DNA from: an uncultured Parabacteroides sp.
GTDB lineage: Bacteria; Bacteroidota; Bacteroidia; Bacteroidales; Tannerellaceae
DNA: 64,000 bases
Assembly (NCBI RefSeq): GCF_902493135.1
Contig: NZ_CABUOD010000002.1
Location: 117,361 to 181,360 of the forward strand
Direction: 5' to 3'
A program made the translations under genes and the position numbers. Below the pieces are notes generated by a model. It was not told where the DNA came from. It saw only the letters and a list, made by a program, of their open reading frames with translations, and searched no databases. Position 1 is the first letter of the stretch. Each line of letters opens with the position of its first letter. Of the stretch, positions 61,048 to 64,000 are shown one piece after another.

Positions 61048-63891
61048 ATGAACAAAAAGTTTTCTACTCTTTTGGCAGGACTTGCATTGTTGGGTGCAAT
61101 GAATGCCAATGCAGGGGATCCTGTAACATCCTTGAAGAAGACGGGTAACGGCTTGTACCAATTGAAAGCTACTGATGGAGTGTTAGCTATGACTCCTAAT
61201 GGCGCTTTGAGATTGGAAGCTACTACTACTTCTGCAAATTTAGCAAGCACATTGTGGTGCATCGAAGTAACAGAAGAAGGTTATGGTAAAGCTCCTATCT
61301 TCGACTTTACAAACAAGGCAACCGGCCAGCGTTTGGATATCCAGTATGCAGGTACTTTGTTGGAAGGTTTGGGAGGAAGTACAGCTACTTATACTGATAT
61401 ACCTGGTACAGGTGCAGATTCTACCCGTGTAGGTGGTGAAGTTTCAGGCTGGGCTTATTTGAACCAATACACATCTATTCCGGCTGCAGAACAAGCAGGT
61501 AAGACTCTGTATTCTTATTTCAAAGCTGACTCCGTAATCGGTTTGAAAGCCAATAGTACAAACATTCAGGTTGTGAAGGAGGAGGCTGCTAAGGCTTATA
61601 CAGATGCTGCCGCAGGATCTCTTTTTACAAAGTTTGCTCTTGTTGAAGCCGACATGATCCGTTTGCAGGCTCCTGAAATCAATACGATTTTAGGTTTGCA
61701 GGCGGCTGATAAAGGCGTAGCTTTGACATTCACTCCGGACGAACAGGGTGAAAAGGTCACCGTAGCCAACCCGTTCAACGGAAAGAATGCTGGTAAGTTC
61801 TTAGCTGAAACAATCGCAGGTGACGCTGATTATGTATTCGTACTGACTACTGACAGTTCTTATCTGCGTGTCGATACTTCTATCGTCAATGCAAGCGGCG
61901 AAAGATTCCGTGCATTCAAATGGTCTGATCTGAGCTATGCTAAACGTCAGGCAAGTACAGCTGCAACAAAGCCGACTTCTGCTGCTGACTCTATTAGTAA
62001 AGTAACAGGTCTTGCTGATCAGTATAAGTTTGCTTTCTCTTATTATCCTTCAAAAGACAGCTTGGTAATCCAGGTTAAATCTGCAATGGATTATGATCCG
62101 GAAAACGCCACTAATGGTTCTAATTGGGTAGCTGATGCTGATGCAACAGTGCTTCCGACAACAGCTGGTGGAAAAGGCACGAACAACTTCGTAACCGTTC
62201 AGGACTTGATCGAAAATAAAGTACGTATTGTTACTATCTATGACAAAAAGGAAACTAATATTTCCTTAGGTTTCAAAGGTTGTGAAGCCGGTTACAACGG
62301 TCGTACTTCTGTCGCCGACGGTCTGTATTTCATCATGAACCAGAAAGGCCAGTACTTGGCTTCTCCGATCCATAAGAATGGTACATTAGAATGGGTTACT
62401 GTTAAAGCAGACGAACAACTTCCTGCTCACATGCCGGCTTACCAGTGGGTTGTATTGAAGAAGAACACGGGCGATAAAGTGAAAGATTATTCTCCTGTAA
62501 GTGTAACGAACCGTGAATATCCGACTCAGACAACTCTGTCTCAGTTGATGAAGGCTGAAGGTGCTAAATACATGACAGCTTCTGATGCTCTTTATCAGGG
62601 TGAAGATTCTCTGGTCTTCGTACAGGTAAAAGAAGCTGAAGGTGTTAAGGGCAACGCTGCATTGATCGCTGAAGCTTATCAGGATACATTGTTAGGTTAC
62701 AAGAACATTCCGGATGCTAAGTTCTTCCTGGATGAATATACATTCAAATATCTGCACCCGTATGCAACTGGCGAAAACAGTAAGTATTTGGCTAAGGGTA
62801 CCGGTAAAGATTCATTGTTGAACGTATTGAATGGCAAGGATGCTTTCCGCTTGGTTGAAAAGAAATGGGATACATTCGGTTATGCCGGAACGAAGGCTGA
62901 ATTGAACAGAGCCGGTATCAAGAAACTTTATAGAGTTTCTTATTCTATCCAGTTGAAAGACGCATTCATGGGTGAAGCGGCTGAAGACAAATATGCAATG
63001 TCTAAATACTTCGGTGCTCCTGCTGACAGCTTCTTCTTCAAAGAGAATAATCATCATGAAGGCGAATGCTTCTATGCAATCGTAAAAGCTAATGATACGG
63101 ATCTTGATGATGTAAAAGCCGGTGTAACAGATGATATCCTGGATGCAACAGTAAAAGTTCAGCCGCTGGGTGAAACAAGAACATCTGCATTTGCAATCAA
63201 TCCGGACAACACTCCGTTGTATCGTCGTTTCAATAACGTAAACTTAGGTGAAAGCGCAACTGACGGCCGTGATAGCTTGAGATTCTTCGAAAATGTTCGT
63301 AAGGAATATCTGATGGACGAAAACAACCGTGAAGGTGGTTTGATGGATGCAAATGTGAACTACGTAGGTATGTGGACTGCCGATAAGGCAACAGGCTTGG
63401 CATTCCAAGTCGATACAGCTTGGGTCGGCCGCGGTCATGGTTATATCAAACCGCAGTACCTGATCTCTGTAAACCATAAGGATTTCGAAGGTGTAGCCGG
63501 TACTCCTTGTACGGAAGATGGCCCGCATATCACTCCTGACGGACAGATCACAACCGATTCTATGTTGTGTAAACATGCTCATCCTGCAATTCCTGGCTTC
63601 GAAAGAGCTAAATATTTGGTAAGCTTCCAGGATTCAGTTGATCTTGTAGGTCAGGATAAGCCTTATGCTGACATCGCCGATGGTTACACTCGTGTAGGTT
63701 TCGTTGAAGCTATCCGTATCGCTGATACATTGTGGGTATTGCCGGCAGAGTACAGAAGCGTGGCTAACGAAAAGATCGACTTCAAGGCATTGGCAAAGGT
63801 TGATTCTACTATGCGTGCTGATTACGGTGTAGGTATCAAGAACCTGTTGTCTGGTGACGATCACAAGAACTACACTTGGTCATTCCGTTAT
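61048..63891 (+). pseudogene. Large secreted surface protein C, cut by an insertion sequence
   Basis: Third paralog; signal peptide MNKKFSTLLAGLALLGAMNANA. About 948 codons remain, with the same N-terminal pattern (LWCIEV...FDFTNKATGQRLDI). Near residue 948 the protein reads NYTWSFRYG, where A has NHTFSLRKTN, and then stops resembling the family. The open frame runs 17 more codons, to 63945, through sequence that on the other strand encodes a transposase end. The C-terminal DUF6383-like domain is therefore missing here. The product would lack its surface-attachment signal. No plus-strand promoter is evident. Confidence 0.8.
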
Positions 63892-64000
63892 GGGGTCTTG
63901 TTCACTTTTGCTGCCTTATACACAAATCATCATTCTTTTGAGTAATTCTATGCTTCCTCGTCCATAACACATTCTTTTAATCATCTTTAATTTGTTGACA
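63892..64000. mobile_element. Right-entering insertion sequence end (ISL3-like), partial
   Basis: Family similarity to the A/B proteins ends at about 63891. The next bases start with GGGGTCTTGTTC, a plausible terminal inverted repeat that I cannot confirm without the other end. The element continues beyond the window. The 3' remainder of gene C, if it survives, should lie beyond the far end of the element. Confidence 0.7.
63916..64000 (-). CDS. Transposase C-terminus, ISL3 family-like (partial)
   Basis: The last 27 codons before a TAA at 63916-63918 read NKLKMIKRMCYGRGSIELLK plus a short tail. This closely matches the conserved end of ISL3-family DDE transposases (pattern VNrLKxiKRxmYGRaxxxLL). 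The catalytic domain lies outside the window. Assignment rests on this short motif from memory. Confidence 0.7.
   Translation of the reverse strand, partial: VNKLKMIKRMCYGRGSIELLKRMMICV

Noticed and set aside
63892..63945. Last 17 codons of the C ORF as a genuine protein end
   Set aside because: They are out of family with A and B and are antisense to a transposase terminus; best explained by an insertion.

Overview
The window is most probably chromosomal DNA of a gut Bacteroidota species close to Parabacteroides. The evidence is the TAnnTTTG -7 / TTG -33 promoters before many genes, a SusC/SusD pair with its own ECF sigma/anti-sigma control, the ftsX-DUF3098-uppP-truB-queA-folK cluster, and three giant secreted proteins that begin MNKKFSTL. 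Two of these end in a DUF6383-like tail, a type I associate with Parabacteroides. The species call is inference.

Layout. 1-11.2 kb is housekeeping: the start of a secreted protein, lpxK-thiL, tRNA-Phe, a DUF3788 gene, and the run tig-clpP-clpX-recQ-guaB on the minus strand. 11.2-16.5 kb carries an RRM protein, a CPBP protease, lptB, an AAA/PD-(D/E)XK protein and mlaE-mlaF (lipid transport). 16.5-28.7 kb is a polysaccharide utilization locus on the minus strand: ECF sigma, FecR anti-sigma, SusC, SusD, a GH106 rhamnosidase and a six-hairpin glycosidase-like protein. 28.8-37.8 kb holds an M16 peptidase, metK and the folK-queA-truB-uppP-DUF3098-ftsX cluster. 37.8-39.9 kb is an orphan TPR histidine kinase.

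40-64 kb is more accessory. Three large secreted paralogs lie here: A (40156-44046), B (57841-60864) and C (61048 onward). Upstream of A is a 217-bp segment bounded by 36-bp inverted repeats (32/36 matching). It contains a consensus promoter that points away from A in this assembly. This is the architecture of a phase-variable invertible promoter in the OFF state. Gene C is cut near its 3' end by an insertion sequence whose transposase C-terminus (ISL3-like) enters from the right edge. Between these lie a second AAA/PD-(D/E)XK gene, a DUF6078 gene, a 21-bp-period palindromic repeat beside miaB, a candidate small RNA, a HicAB toxin-antitoxin pair, a CoA-transferase, an ATPase gene between two large composite hairpin repeats, and an uronate catabolism cluster (GH88, DUF2264, kduI, kduD).

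The strongest candidates for something new are the invertible promoter with its paralog family, the ambigrammatic heptad/palindrome array at 46962-47102, and the promoter-plus-terminator unit without an ORF at about 48555-48670. No site-specific recombinase is encoded in the window, so inversion would need an enzyme acting from elsewhere.
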